The notes under the pieces: generated by a model | The model's input: only the letters and a program-made list of their open reading frames with translations | Database searches by the model: none | What the model was told of the DNA's origin: nothing | Part shown: positions 8,214 to 18,863 of the stretch, one piece after another | Numbering within the stretch: the stretch's first letter is position 1 | Layout of the letters: each line of letters begins with the position of its first letter | Source: Gemmatimonadota bacterium | Lineage (GTDB): Bacteria > Gemmatimonadota > Gemmatimonadetes > Gemmatimonadales > Gemmatimonadaceae | Assembly: GCA_016194585.1 (NCBI GenBank) | Contig: JACQBG010000025.1 | Span: forward strand, 1 to 47,562 | Direction: 5' to 3' | DNA: 47,562 bases | Translations under genes and position numbers: made by a program

Positions 8214-10424
8214 TTACGGCACGCTGCGTCCGCGCAGCGAGGCGTAATAGTTCTTGACCGTCGCCCACGTCGAGACCTTCGTCGGGTCGATCTCGTAGTA
8301 CTTGTTGTCGAGATAGCGTCCGGTCTGCGGGAAGAACGGCGGCTTGTGGTTCGTGAGCTGGCACGGGTCGACCGTGCGCGTCTCGCGCAAACCCGACGCG
8401 CCGCTGCCGTAGGTGGCCGAGAGGAACTTCTCGATCACTCCGCCCGTCTGGTTCACGCACCCGCCCGACTGCGGATTGCCTTGGCAGTACGTCGTCGGGT
8501 TGATCGACGGACCTCCGGCGTAGTTCTCCACGCCCACGGTCGCCGTGAGACTCATCGTCACCATGTGGAGCGTCGCGTTGGGCGTGCCGAGGAAACGCAC
8601 CGTGCCGGCGGGGTCGTACCGCGGGCGGTTCAGCGCGTTGTCGGCGATCATCACGCTGTCGCGGGCGATCACGCCGAGGAAGTTGCGGCACAGCGCCGAC
8701 GTCGCGGTGGGATCCTGGTCGTAGACGAGATCGTCGATGAACACGAGCGACCCCATCACGTAGAGGGTGAGGTTGCCGCGCAACGTGTCGCTGGCGTAGA
8801 GCCGGCCACCGCTGTAGATGACGCCCTTGGCGCTGAGGTTGTTCGGCTTGAAGAGCGGCCAGAGGTAGTTGTTCTCGCTCGGATCGATCTTCGACGCCGG
8901 CGTCCCCGTCATCGCCGTGCCGCCGAACGTTCGCCACGCGCCGAGGCGCACCTGCGAGCCGGAGAAGGTACCGCCGCCGGAACCGACGATGGTGCCCGAC
9001 TTGCAGATCCCCGTCTGCACCGTCTGGTCGTAGTAACACCGATACACGTTGGCCGTGAACGTCGTGTCCTGGCCCCCGTACTGTTTCGCCGCCGCACAAC
9101 CCGCACCCGGAGCGCCCCAGCCATAGACGCTCGTCGACGAGGTGTCGGTGGAGACGGCCGTGCAGGTCGAGTTGACGTTGCGCTCCGTGAGCATCAGTTG
9201 CGGACTCCCCGGCGCGTAACAGCGCGAGATGCCGACGCCGTAGCTCAGGATCTTCGAGTAGGCCGCGGCGTTCCCGGCCACCACCGTCGTCGAGTCGGCG
9301 GCCGTCATCACCGGCGACGTGGCCAGCGAGCGGATGCGATGCACCACCCACGGCTCGCGGAAGCGCGCCGCCGGGAAGAACTCGGTCTTGCCGCCGATCG
9401 TCGCGTTGATGCCGCACTGGTTCAGCATCACGATGTTCTTGACCGGGGTCCACGGGCTCGACGTCGCGCGCGGGAGGTCGACGCGCAGGGTGGCGGTGTC
9501 GATCCCCGGCGCGAGATCGAACACCTCCATGAACCCTTCGTATTCCTCGATCACGCCGTCCATGTCGTCGTCGAAATACTTGAACCGGATGCGCGTGGCG
9601 CGCGCGACCGTGGAGCCCGACGTGAGGTGCCCGGAGAGGTCGGCCACGCCGTAGAGACTGTCGCGCGTCGACGTGCCGGCGACCGGCGTGAAGTTGAGGT
9701 TGCCGCTCGTCGCATATCCCGGGAGCGCGGCGAGCTTCGCCACCGTCGGGAAGGGGATGCGGCCGGACGTGTACGTCGTGCCGTTCGTATAGGTCGGTCC
9801 CGTGCTGATCGAGCGCCCGGTCGGCACGCTCACCGTGTCGTAGAACGTGCTCCCGGTGGCCGCATACCAGTTCGTGTTGCTGTGCGACCGGCCGCGGATG
9901 AACTCGCCGGGGCCATACGTGAGTCCCGACGGGAACGAATCGGCGAACATCGCGTAGCGCGAGAAGCTCTCCGACGTCAGGTCGAGCCGGCGCACCGTGC
10001 GCGTGCCCCCCGTGTCGTACGACTGCGAGAGGATCGTGATGAACTTGCCGTATCGTCCCGAGGTGTCGCCCGTGAACGAGATGTAGGTGTTCACCTTGAT
10101 GCCCGGGATCGCCGTGCCGTAGGCGTCGGTGAGCGTCCCGCCCGACACGTACGTGAGCGCGGTATCGTCGGGGATCGCCAGCGTCGTGTCGTGGGTCGCC
10201 CGCGACTTGGCCAGCGCCACGGCCTGCTCGGCCGCGTAGCGGAAGTCGCGTTCCTTGTTGTAGTAGCTCGTGAGCAGGTTGGCGCTCGACATCAGGTAGA
10301 TGGCCGAGATCGCCAGTCCCGCGAGCGAGAGCGTCATGACGAGCACGAGGATCATCGCCGATCCCCGGCGTGCACGCCGGACGGCCGGGCGCACGGATCG
10401 AAGAGGCATGGGAGACATGGTCAT
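8214..10424 (-). CDS. Large PilX/GspK-like minor pilin with an EF-hand loop
   Basis: 736 aa, far larger than PilX (~200) and larger than GspK (~330). N-terminus: basic leader, RRG then SAMILVLVMTLSLAGLAI, a type IV prepilin site whose +5 residue is Leu, not Glu, as in GspK-like pilins that cap the pilus tip. The rest is a Thr/Ser/Gly-rich, Cys-containing exported domain. Residues 285-296 (DDDMDGVIEEYE) fit the 12-residue EF-hand loop exactly (D, D, D-G, I, E at 1, 3, 5-6, 8, 12), so calcium binding is likely. The start ATG overlaps the stop of the PilW-like gene by four bases; in-frame Met codons at 10418 and 10409 are alternatives. It is the last gene of the operon. Inference: tip-located adhesin-like minor pilin. 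Confidence 0.8.
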   Translation of the reverse strand: MTMSPMPLRSVRPAVRRARRGSAMILVLVMTLSLAGLAISAIYLMSSANLLTSYYNKERDFRYAAEQAVALAKSRATHDTTLAIPDDTALTYVSGGTLTDAYGTAIPGIKVNTYISFTGDTSGRYGKFITILSQSYDTGGTRTVRRLDLTSESFSRYAMFADSFPSGLTYGPGEFIRGRSHSNTNWYAATGSTFYDTVSVPTGRSISTGPTYTNGTTYTSGRIPFPTVAKLAALPGYATSGNLNFTPVAGTSTRDSLYGVADLSGHLTSGSTVARATRIRFKYFDDDMDGVIEEYEGFMEVFDLAPGIDTATLRVDLPRATSSPWTPVKNIVMLNQCGINATIGGKTEFFPAARFREPWVVHRIRSLATSPVMTAADSTTVVAGNAAAYSKILSYGVGISRCYAPGSPQLMLTERNVNSTCTAVSTDTSSTSVYGWGAPGAGCAAAKQYGGQDTTFTANVYRCYYDQTVQTGICKSGTIVGSGGGTFSGSQVRLGAWRTFGGTAMTGTPASKIDPSENNYLWPLFKPNNLSAKGVIYSGGRLYASDTLRGNLTLYVMGSLVFIDDLVYDQDPTATSALCRNFLGVIARDSVMIADNALNRPRYDPAGTVRFLGTPNATLHMVTMSLTATVGVENYAGGPSINPTTYCQGNPQSGGCVNQTGGVIEKFLSATYGSGASGLRETRTVDPCQLTNHKPPFFPQTGRYLDNKYYEIDPTKVSTWATVKNYYASLRGRSVP

Positions 10425-11593
10425 GGGTTGGTGATGGCGGCGGCTTGCTTGATCGTCGAACTCGATGGCGTGCAGTCGTAGGCGACGACGCCGTACGTCC
10501 ACGTGCTCGCCCCGACGGGGTGATTGTCGGTGAACGTGTACGACGCGTGCCGCTGCGCCACGACGTTCCCCAGCACTTCCCAGTCGGTGTTCCCCGCCTT
10601 GAGTCGCTGCACGGTGTAGACGGCGACGTCCTGCTCCCCCGCCGTCTCCTCCAGCGAGGCCAGCCACGAGACCTGCACGCTCGTGACGATGGTGCCCGTC
10701 GAGTCGTAGCCCTGCGTCACGGTGACGGTGCCGGGTGGCAACGGCGCCGAGCCGCACGACTGCTGCCGCAGCATGCCGGCGTTGAGCAGCTTCGTGTCGT
10801 GGTTGATGGTGCGCGTCACGTCCTGCGCCCGGCGCACGTCACGGTACAGGCTCGCCACGCGCATGTGGACGATGCGGATGGAGTCCGTGGGATCGCCCGC
10901 CGAGTTCCAGTAGAGCGGAAGGGACGTCTGCGGGATCTGGCTGACGACGCCGCTCGCGTTCGTGCGCCAATACTTGAAGAAGTACGCCGTGTCGGTCGGG
11001 ATCCAGATGTTGCGCGCCACGATCGTGCTGTCGCGGTCGTTCACGCGGCGGTACAGGATGAACAGATCGTTGCGCCCCGCCGACGGATCGGTGTAGAGGA
11101 AGTAGGAGATCGTCTCGGCCGGGCTCTGGTTGCCGCTGCCGTCGAGGTAGTACTGCGTCGGATACTGGACGGTCGACGTCGGCAGCGCCTTCTTGCGCGA
11201 TGGCTCCCAGCTCTCCGCGGCGAGCGAGTCGGCGTTCGGGTCGTAGTACGTCGCGTCGGGGTCATACGTGGTGCGGGAGACGAGGTCGACGTTGAACGTG
11301 ACTGCGTAGGGCGCCGCCTGCACGATGATCGGCTGCCCCGTGATCCCCCCGGCGATGCGGAGCTCGCGGTCGATCGTCGCCTGTGCGTAGCGGGCGTTCT
11401 GCAGGGCGTCGAGCCGCCCGGCCCCCTTGTCGACGGCCAGCGTCTGGTTGCGGAAGAACGGCACGGTGATGGCGAACACCATCACGGTGAGCAGCACCGC
11501 CATCATCATCTCGATGATGGTGAAGCCGCGTCGCGCCCGGCGCGCGGCCGGTCGTGCCGTGGAGGGCGAGGACATGTGCATCGAGGACTCCAT
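10421..11593 (-). CDS. PilW-like minor pilin
   Basis: 390 aa. The prepilin site RRG|FTIIEMMMAVLLTVMVF is cut after Gly23 and has Glu at +5, followed by one hydrophobic helix and a large beta-rich extracytoplasmic domain. Position in the operon (after PilV-like, before PilX-like) and size fit PilW/GspJ-type minor pilins that prime pilus assembly. The C-terminal third (around YDSTGTIVTSVQVSWLASLEE and VYTVQRLKAGNTDWEVLGNV) resembles a fibronectin type III beta sandwich, which is unusual for PilW and may mediate surface contacts. One base separates its start from the PilV-like stop. Confidence 0.85.
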   Translation of the reverse strand: MESSMHMSSPSTARPAARRARRGFTIIEMMMAVLLTVMVFAITVPFFRNQTLAVDKGAGRLDALQNARYAQATIDRELRIAGGITGQPIIVQAAPYAVTFNVDLVSRTTYDPDATYYDPNADSLAAESWEPSRKKALPTSTVQYPTQYYLDGSGNQSPAETISYFLYTDPSAGRNDLFILYRRVNDRDSTIVARNIWIPTDTAYFFKYWRTNASGVVSQIPQTSLPLYWNSAGDPTDSIRIVHMRVASLYRDVRRAQDVTRTINHDTKLLNAGMLRQQSCGSAPLPPGTVTVTQGYDSTGTIVTSVQVSWLASLEETAGEQDVAVYTVQRLKAGNTDWEVLGNVVAQRHASYTFTDNHPVGASTWTYGVVAYDCTPSSSTIKQAAAITNP

Positions 11594-11594
11594 G

Positions 11595-12062
11595 TCAGAA
11601 CGCCGCGATGATCGTGGTCTTCGAGATTCCCGTCGTCGGGAGGCTGCGCCCCGTGACCTTCACGGTCACCGTGACATAGTCGTTGGTGGCCGTCGGGCAC
11701 CCCGAGCACTGCACGACCTTCGTATAACGCGTGAACCCGGTGTAGACCGGGTCGGCGGCGAAGGTCTCGGTGATGTTGTTGTAGGTCGTCACCAGCGTGG
11801 AATAGACCTTCCACCCCTTGATCGTCTCGATCTTCTGCGTCGCCAGGTCGCCGCCCAGGGCGAGGTCGGAGCTCGTCTGCGTCTTGTGCTGGAAGAGGCG
11901 GCTGAAGTTCGCCAGCCCCAGCATCGCCATGCTGAGGATGGTGATCGCCATGATCACTTCCACGAGCGTCATGCCGCGGCGCCGGCCGCGGCGGGGCATC
12001 ATCGGAGCGTTGCGCACGATGGGCCTCACTGGTTCATCCGGATCCATGAGGTGCCGTTCCAT
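11595..12062 (-). CDS. PilV-like minor pilin
   Basis: 155 aa from the longest start. The prepilin site GRRRG|MTLVEVIMAITILSMAML has Glu at +5 and a standard hydrophobic N-helix, followed by a small globular domain with a CSGC pair that could form a disulfide. Size and order match PilV/GspI. The start is uncertain: ATG at 12060-12062 overlaps the FimT-like gene by 37 bases, ATG at 12045-12047 (MDPDEP) overlaps less, and ATG at 12001-12003 gives a short leader typical of prepilins. I report the longest version. Confidence 0.82.
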   Translation of the reverse strand: MERHLMDPDEPVRPIVRNAPMMPRRGRRRGMTLVEVIMAITILSMAMLGLANFSRLFQHKTQTSSDLALGGDLATQKIETIKGWKVYSTLVTTYNNITETFAADPVYTGFTRYTKVVQCSGCPTATNDYVTVTVKVTGRSLPTTGISKTTIIAAF

Positions 12063-12610
12063 TTGTACATGTCGGTCTTCCCCGTCCCCTGGGTGAGCCA
12101 GATCGCCCGGTACTCGGTCTTCACGGCGTCGCGGTTGGTCACGTAGATCATGGCATCGGTGCTCGCCGAGCCGTCACGCCGGAAGATCACGCCCTGCAAC
12201 CCGCCGAAGGTGTTGAGCTGCGTGCCCGTCACTGCACCCGTCGGGATGTGCCCATCGGGACCCGCCCAGTTGGGCGTGGTGAACTTCGTCCCCTCCTCGA
12301 GGTGGCGGCCGATCTGCCGGTCGTTCACGTCGAGCGAATCGTTGTTGTTGTAGTCCTGGACGAGGATCACCTTGTTGTTCGTCAAGTCGAAGTTCACGAC
12401 CTGGTTGCTCTGCCGGGTGATCGCCGCCCGCTGCGCGAGCTGCATCTGCATGCGCACGAGCCGCGCCGCGGCGTCGGCCCGATAGCCCGCCTGCCCGAGG
12501 CGCGGGATGCCGAACCCCGCCACGATCCCGATGATCACGATGACGATCAGGATCTCGATCAGCGTGACGCCGGCGGTGGACCGCCGCTCAACTCGTCTGG
12601 TCTGCCACAT
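12026..12610 (-). CDS. FimT/GspH-type pseudopilin with a calcium-loop-like insert
   Basis: 194 aa, first gene of the minor-pilin operon. The prepilin site STAG|VTLIEILIVIVIIGIVAGFG has Glu at +5. The body is a GspH/FimT beta domain. Residues 86-97 (DYNNNDSLDVND) form a dockerin/EF-like acidic Asn-Asp loop, of the kind that binds calcium. FimT-type pilins are known in other species to bind DNA in competence; I see no clear basic C-terminal patch to claim that here. The ATG at 12608-12610 has GAGG eight bases upstream. Confidence 0.88.
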   Translation of the reverse strand: MWQTRRVERRSTAGVTLIEILIVIVIIGIVAGFGIPRLGQAGYRADAAARLVRMQMQLAQRAAITRQSNQVVNFDLTNNKVILVQDYNNNDSLDVNDRQIGRHLEEGTKFTTPNWAGPDGHIPTGAVTGTQLNTFGGLQGVIFRRDGSASTDAMIYVTNRDAVKTEYRAIWLTQGTGKTDMYKWNGTSWIRMNQ

Positions 12611-12877
12611 CGGTCATCCCTCACGGATTGCGCCTTCCCGGCCGATCGCCACCCGGGCCGGAACGGCCCCCGCGACGCCAGCGCGCCGCAGGGGCCTTCC
12701 CTACCTCTTGTATACTCTAGACGACCGCTCCGGGCCACCAGAGGTCACCGCGTCACGCGGATACTATTAACTGTCACTTTGTGATGGTGCTGCGCGAAAT
12801 CTCACACTAGATTGCACAGGGAACACGCGGAAGCTACCAGTTCGACCGTCACTTGTCTGTGAGTGGAGTCACGAAAC
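12611..12877. promoter_or_regulatory. Divergent control region between pilin operon and AraC-type gene
   Basis: The region is the most AT-rich stretch nearby. Toward the regulator, TAGATT at 12808-12813 is a possible -10, giving a leader of about 55-60 bases with GGAG before the ATG. Toward the pilins, the reverse complement holds TATACA near 12710 and TAGTAT near 12765. A small dyad TCAC-TTT-GTGA (12775-12785) and a GGGCCG/CGGCCC hairpin (12655-12669) are candidate operators. Assignments are by eye. Confidence 0.45.
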
Positions 12878-13648
12878 ATGGGCATCGTCGCCACGCTCCT
12901 CCCCGAAGACCGCTCGCTGCAACGCGTCGTCCACGCGGTCCACGGCCAGCACTCCGTCATCCCCTGCCGCACCTGGGCCGAGGTGTTCGAGGCCTGCGAG
13001 GACGAGGCCGTGCACCTCGCCGTGCTCGACCTCTTCGCCGACGGCAAGGCCGACTTCGAGCACGTGCGCCAACTCAAGCTCCGCTTCGCCCGCATCACGC
13101 TCGTCGCCTACGTCAGCTTCGCCCCCGACCGCGCCCGCGACCTCTTCGACGCGGGGCGCGCCGGCTTCGACGGCCTGTTGATCGTCGAGCAGGACGACAG
13201 CCCGGCCCAGCTCCGCCAGGTGATCGAGCAGGCCGAGGCCCGCGGCGTCGCCGGTCTCCTCCGCCACCGACTCGGCACGCTCCATCCACTCACGCGCGAC
13301 GCCGTGCTCGTGGCCGTCACCCGGGCCCACCTGCGACTCACCTCGCACCGGCTCGCCGACATCCTCGCCACGTCGCGACGCCAGCTCGTGGCCCGCCTCG
13401 AGAAGGACGGGTTCCCGCCGCCGCAGAAGCTCATCAGCTGGGGACGGCTGGTCGTCGCCGCCCAGATGCTGGAGGACCGCAACCGGAGCGCCGACGGCAT
13501 CGCGCGCGCGCTCGACTTCCCCTCCGGCAGCGCCTTCCGCAACACCTGCCAGCGCTACCTCGGCTCGACGCCGCACGAGATCAGGGAGAAAGGTGGGGCG
13601 ACGTTCGTCGTCGACACCTTCCTCGTCGCGGTCGGGCGCACGGGGTGA
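12878..13648 (+). CDS. AraC-family regulator with receiver-like N-terminus
   Basis: 256 aa. The C-terminal ~100 residues hold the two helix-turn-helix units of AraC/XylS proteins: LTSHRLADILATSRRQLVARL, then SADGIARALDFPSGSAFRNTCQRYLGSTPHEIR, the second close to the family signature. The N-terminal ~115 residues (GIVATLLPEDRSLQRVV, VHLAVLDLF, ARITLVAYVSF) look like a response-regulator-type Rossmann fold, but I see no convincing acidic phosphorylation cluster, so it may be a ligand or protein sensor. The ATG at 12878 has GGAG nine bases upstream; GTG at 12863 would add five residues. It faces the minor-pilin operon on one side and abuts another pilin gene on the other, so pilin control is the obvious inference. 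Confidence 0.85.
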   Translation: MGIVATLLPEDRSLQRVVHAVHGQHSVIPCRTWAEVFEACEDEAVHLAVLDLFADGKADFEHVRQLKLRFARITLVAYVSFAPDRARDLFDAGRAGFDGLLIVEQDDSPAQLRQVIEQAEARGVAGLLRHRLGTLHPLTRDAVLVAVTRAHLRLTSHRLADILATSRRQLVARLEKDGFPPPQKLISWGRLVVAAQMLEDRNRSADGIARALDFPSGSAFRNTCQRYLGSTPHEIREKGGATFVVDTFLVAVGRTG

Positions 13649-13655
13649 AACGGCG

Positions 13656-14267
13656 TCACTGCATGTCGGACTGCTTCCACGTGCCGTCGGACATCATGCG
13701 CCACACGTGCACCTTCCCCGTGGCGCCGTACACCTGGACGGCCCGGTAGTCCACCTTGCGCCCTCGCGGCGACCCCAGGTACACCACGAAGTCGCCGCTC
13801 GTCGACCCCATCGGGTAGAGCGCCACTGAGGGCGAGTACATGCACACCTGGCCGTTCGTCGCCGCGACGTTGTTGTACGCGACGACACCGGGGCCGGTCA
13901 CGTAGTAGCGGCTGTCGCCGTCGATCGTGGTCGGCGGGATCACGAACGTCGCCCCTTCCGACAGCGTCTTCCACGTGCGCGTCTCGTTGCCGCCGTCGTA
14001 GCTGTTGTTCTTGTTCAGGTCGAGCACGGTGCGGAACTGCGCGTTGCAGTAGACGAACGTAAGCAGGATGTTGTTGTTCCGCTGCACCGCGAGGTTCTGC
14101 GCCGCGATGATGTGGTTCTGCACGTTGCGCGCGTTGCCGTCCATGCGGAACCGCGCGAAGTCGATGTTCGGCAGCGCGATGAGCGCGAGCACCGCGATGA
14201 CGCCGACGGCGATCGCCATCTCGATCATCGTCCAGCCCCGGCGGGCGCGGCGCAGAAATCGAGGCAT
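13656..14267 (-). CDS. Second FimT/GspH-like pseudopilin
   Basis: 203 aa. The prepilin site RRARRG|WTMIEMAIAVGVIAVLALIALP is cut after Gly11 and has Glu at +5. Residues 83-94 (DLNKNNSYDGGN) repeat the Asn/Asp loop seen in the operon FimT, at the same place in the fold, so the two are paralogues. The ATG at 14265-14267 gives a short basic leader; upstream codons do not look like coding sequence. It ends seven bases from the convergent AraC-type gene and is separated by that gene from the rest of the pilin cluster. It is transcribed divergently from coaE. Confidence 0.86.
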   Translation of the reverse strand: MPRFLRRARRGWTMIEMAIAVGVIAVLALIALPNIDFARFRMDGNARNVQNHIIAAQNLAVQRNNNILLTFVYCNAQFRTVLDLNKNNSYDGGNETRTWKTLSEGATFVIPPTTIDGDSRYYVTGPGVVAYNNVAATNGQVCMYSPSVALYPMGSTSGDFVVYLGSPRGRKVDYRAVQVYGATGKVHVWRMMSDGTWKQSDMQ

Positions 14268-14310
14268 CAGGTCCGGAGGGCTGGGTGTGGAGGGAACGGC
14301 ATCGATGCCG

Positions 14311-14316
14311 TATACT
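14311..14316 (+). promoter_or_regulatory. Possible -10 element for coaE
   Basis: TATACT stands out in GC-rich sequence 62 bases before the coaE ATG. No good -35 is visible. It would give a leader of roughly 55 bases. Confidence 0.4.
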
Positions 14317-14377
14317 GGCGACATTCGCAGCCGTTCGAAAGTCACCGGCGCCCCGCACGGCGCCACCGGAGCGCGCC

Positions 14378-14974
14378 ATGCGCATCATCGGCCTGACGGG
14401 GAACATCGCGAGCGGGAAGTCGAGCGTCGCGCGCCTGCTCGCCGAGCGGGGCATCCCCGTGATCGACGACGACGTCCTCGCGCGCGAGGCGGTGGCGCCC
14501 GGGTCGCCGGCGCTGGCGCGCATCGTCGAGCGCTTCGGACTGGAGGCGCTCGCCCCCGACGGCACGCTCGACCGCACCGCCCTCCGGCGCCGGGTGTTCG
14601 GCGCACCGCTCGAGCTCGACGCGCTGAACGCGATCGTGCATCCCGCCGTCGGCCGGCTGCGCGACGTCGCCCTCGACCGCCAACGCGCCGCCGGCGCGCC
14701 GGTCGTGGTGTGCGACATCCCGCTCCTCTTCGAAGCCGGACTCACCGGCTCGGTGGACACCATCCTGCTCGTGGACGCGCCGCGCGACGTGCGCCTCGAC
14801 CGCCTCGTGCGCGATCGCGGGCTCGCGCCGGCGGAGGCGATGCAGATGATCGCGGCGCAGATGCCCGCCGAGCTGAAGCGCGCCCGCGCCGATGTGGTGA
14901 TCGACAACGATGGGAGCCGAGAGGACCTCGCAGCACGCGTCGACGCGGCGTGGCGCGCCCTGCAGTCGGCTTGA
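14378..14974 (+). CDS. coaE: Dephospho-CoA kinase
   Basis: 198 aa. It phosphorylates the 3'-hydroxyl of dephospho-CoA, the last step of coenzyme A synthesis. P-loop GLTGNIASGKS at the N-terminus (ATG is MRIIGLTG), DDD in VIDDDVLAREAV that binds the substrate, the lid region near HPAVGRLRD, and CDIPLLFEAG, all family marks. Length is typical. It precedes gcvH by 151 bases on the same strand and may be co-transcribed. The upstream neighbour is divergent. Confidence 0.96.
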   Translation: MRIIGLTGNIASGKSSVARLLAERGIPVIDDDVLAREAVAPGSPALARIVERFGLEALAPDGTLDRTALRRRVFGAPLELDALNAIVHPAVGRLRDVALDRQRAAGAPVVVCDIPLLFEAGLTGSVDTILLVDAPRDVRLDRLVRDRGLAPAEAMQMIAAQMPAELKRARADVVIDNDGSREDLAARVDAAWRALQSA

Positions 14975-15125
14975 AGAACGCCTCGCGCCGCCCTACACTT
15001 CGCGCGGGGCCCTCGCCGCGTGGCGACCGTCCCGGGGCCCGCCGGAGCCGCTCCGCCGGACCGCCTTCCGCCGCGATGCGTCCGCGCGCCGCGACCTTCG
15101 CTCCGACCCTCGCCGCTCGCCACCC

Positions 15126-15515
15126 ATGTCATCGATCCCAGCCGACCTCCGCTACACCAGCGACCACGAATACGTGAAGTCCACCGCCGACGCGACGGTG
15201 TTCGCCGTCGGCATCACCGACTACGCCCAGGGCGAACTCGGCGACATCGTCTACCTCGAGCTGCCGAAGCCCGGCGCCACCTTCGCCGCCCATGCGACGT
15301 TCGGCACGGTCGAGGCGGTGAAGGCGGTGAGCGAGCTGTACTGCCCCATCGCCGGCGTCGTCGTCGAAGTGAACCCGCGTCTCGAGAGCGAGCCGGCCAT
15401 CGTCAACTCCGACCCCTACGGCGACGGCTGGATGATCAAGCTCAAGGCGAGCGCGGCGGACGTCGCGGCGCTGATGGACGCCAAGGCGTACACGGCGCAC
15501 CTGGGCGGGAAGTAG
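15126..15515 (+). CDS. gcvH: Glycine cleavage system H protein
   Basis: 129 aa. It is the lipoyl carrier that shuttles the aminomethyl group between P, T and L proteins. The lipoylated lysine is Lys66 in TVEAVKAVSELY, with the GDIVYLELP hairpin before it and the conserved NSDPYGDGWMIKL near the end. Start ATG gives SSIPADLRYTSDHEYV. gcvP lies next to it on the opposite strand, convergent; gcvT is not in this window. Both lipoylation routes (LipM-like at 18860, LipB at 40029 with LipA at 31808) are nearby. In organisms using LipM, GcvH is the first acceptor of octanoate. Confidence 0.97.
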   Translation: MSSIPADLRYTSDHEYVKSTADATVFAVGITDYAQGELGDIVYLELPKPGATFAAHATFGTVEAVKAVSELYCPIAGVVVEVNPRLESEPAIVNSDPYGDGWMIKLKASAADVAALMDAKAYTAHLGGK

Positions 15516-15557
15516 CGAAGTCGACCGCCGTGCACGGTTGACGGTGGACCGTACACT

Positions 15558-15601
15558 GCACGAAGGGCCGGCGTCGCGCTTGCGATGCCGGCCCTTCGTG
15601 C
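15558..15601. terminator. Bidirectional hairpin between gcvH and gcvP
   Basis: A 20-bp stem with one G-T pair (arms 15558-15577 and 15582-15601) around a four-base loop. The outer stem GCACGAAGGGCCGGC matches the CGAAGGG type seen at two other convergent gene ends. There is no T run on either side. Confidence 0.85.
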
Positions 15602-15630
15602 CATGGCGTGGGGAGTGGGGAGGTTCGAGT

Positions 15631-15673
15631 CGTGTGTCGTGGGTCGTTGACCGTTCACCGTCAACGACACACG
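15631..15673. repeat. Second intergenic hairpin with ACCGTTCACCGT-type core
   Basis: GTCGTTGAC (15643-15651) pairs with GTCAACGAC (15660-15668) around loop CGTTCACC. An alternative outer pairing is CGTGTGTCGT (15631-15640) with ACGACACACG (15664-15673). The core resembles the palindrome at 31151-31171. Just upstream, 15610-15622 carries a GGGAGTGGGGAGG run like the repeat at 3551-3738. Confidence 0.6.
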
Positions 15674-15695
15674 GACGACTGTCAACAGCGGTCCC

Positions 15696-18563
<2,868 letters not shown>

Positions 18564-18668
18564 GATCGAAACTCCTGGAGCGCGCCGCGCGCGCCGCCGA
18601 AGGTCGCGGAAATGGGGAGGTCGAACGACAGGAAAGCTAACGCCCCGACGGGGTGACGCGGGATGCGC

Positions 18669-18674
18669 TAATTT
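18669..18674 (+). promoter_or_regulatory. -10 hexamer of a likely leaderless promoter
   Basis: TAATTT lies six bases before the ATG at 18681 in an otherwise GC-rich stretch. No Shine-Dalgarno precedes that ATG. It would drive the small membrane protein and the coupled lipM gene. Confidence 0.5.
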
Positions 18675-18680
18675 CCCTAC

Positions 18681-18863
18681 ATGTCCGTCATCCAAGGGGT
18701 AACCGTCGTGTCCACCAGAGCCGAAGCCGCACGGGCCGGGATCAGTTTCGGGAGCGCGCTCGCCATCGCCATCTCGTGGAGCCTGCACCACTCCATCCTC
18801 TGGGCGATCGTGCACGGGTTCTTCAGCTGGTTCTATGTCATCTACTACGCCGTCACGCGGTGA
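18681..18863 (+). CDS. Small membrane protein, unknown function
   Basis: 60 aa from ATG. A short polar head is followed by [22 protein letters not shown] and a second hydrophobic stretch rich in aromatic residues ([16 protein letters not shown]), so it has one long or two short membrane segments. Similar tiny proteins with a Ser-Ile-Leu-Trp-Ala core and aromatic tail occur in several phyla without known function. Two starts are possible: ATG 18681, placed six bases after a -10-like hexamer, or GTG 18708 preceded by AAGGGG at eight bases. The stop overlaps the lipM GTG by four bases, so its translation is tied to the octanoyltransferase. Whether that link is functional is open. Confidence 0.75.
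   Translation: MSVIQGVTVVSTRAEAARAGISFGSALAIAISWSLHHSILWAIVHGFFSWFYVIYYAVTR

Noticed and set aside
6882-10481. A 1199-codon open frame on the plus strand over the pseudo-helicase, tdk and pilin genes
   Set aside because: It is Arg/Ala/His-rich shadow translation of GC-rich genes read in other frames, with no domain and no start signal. The true genes in this span have clear motifs.
18564-18668. Glycine riboswitch upstream of gcvP, and likewise before gcvH (14975-15125)
   Set aside because: The gcvP leader is too short for a glycine aptamer, and I cannot find the conserved aptamer sequence in either region.
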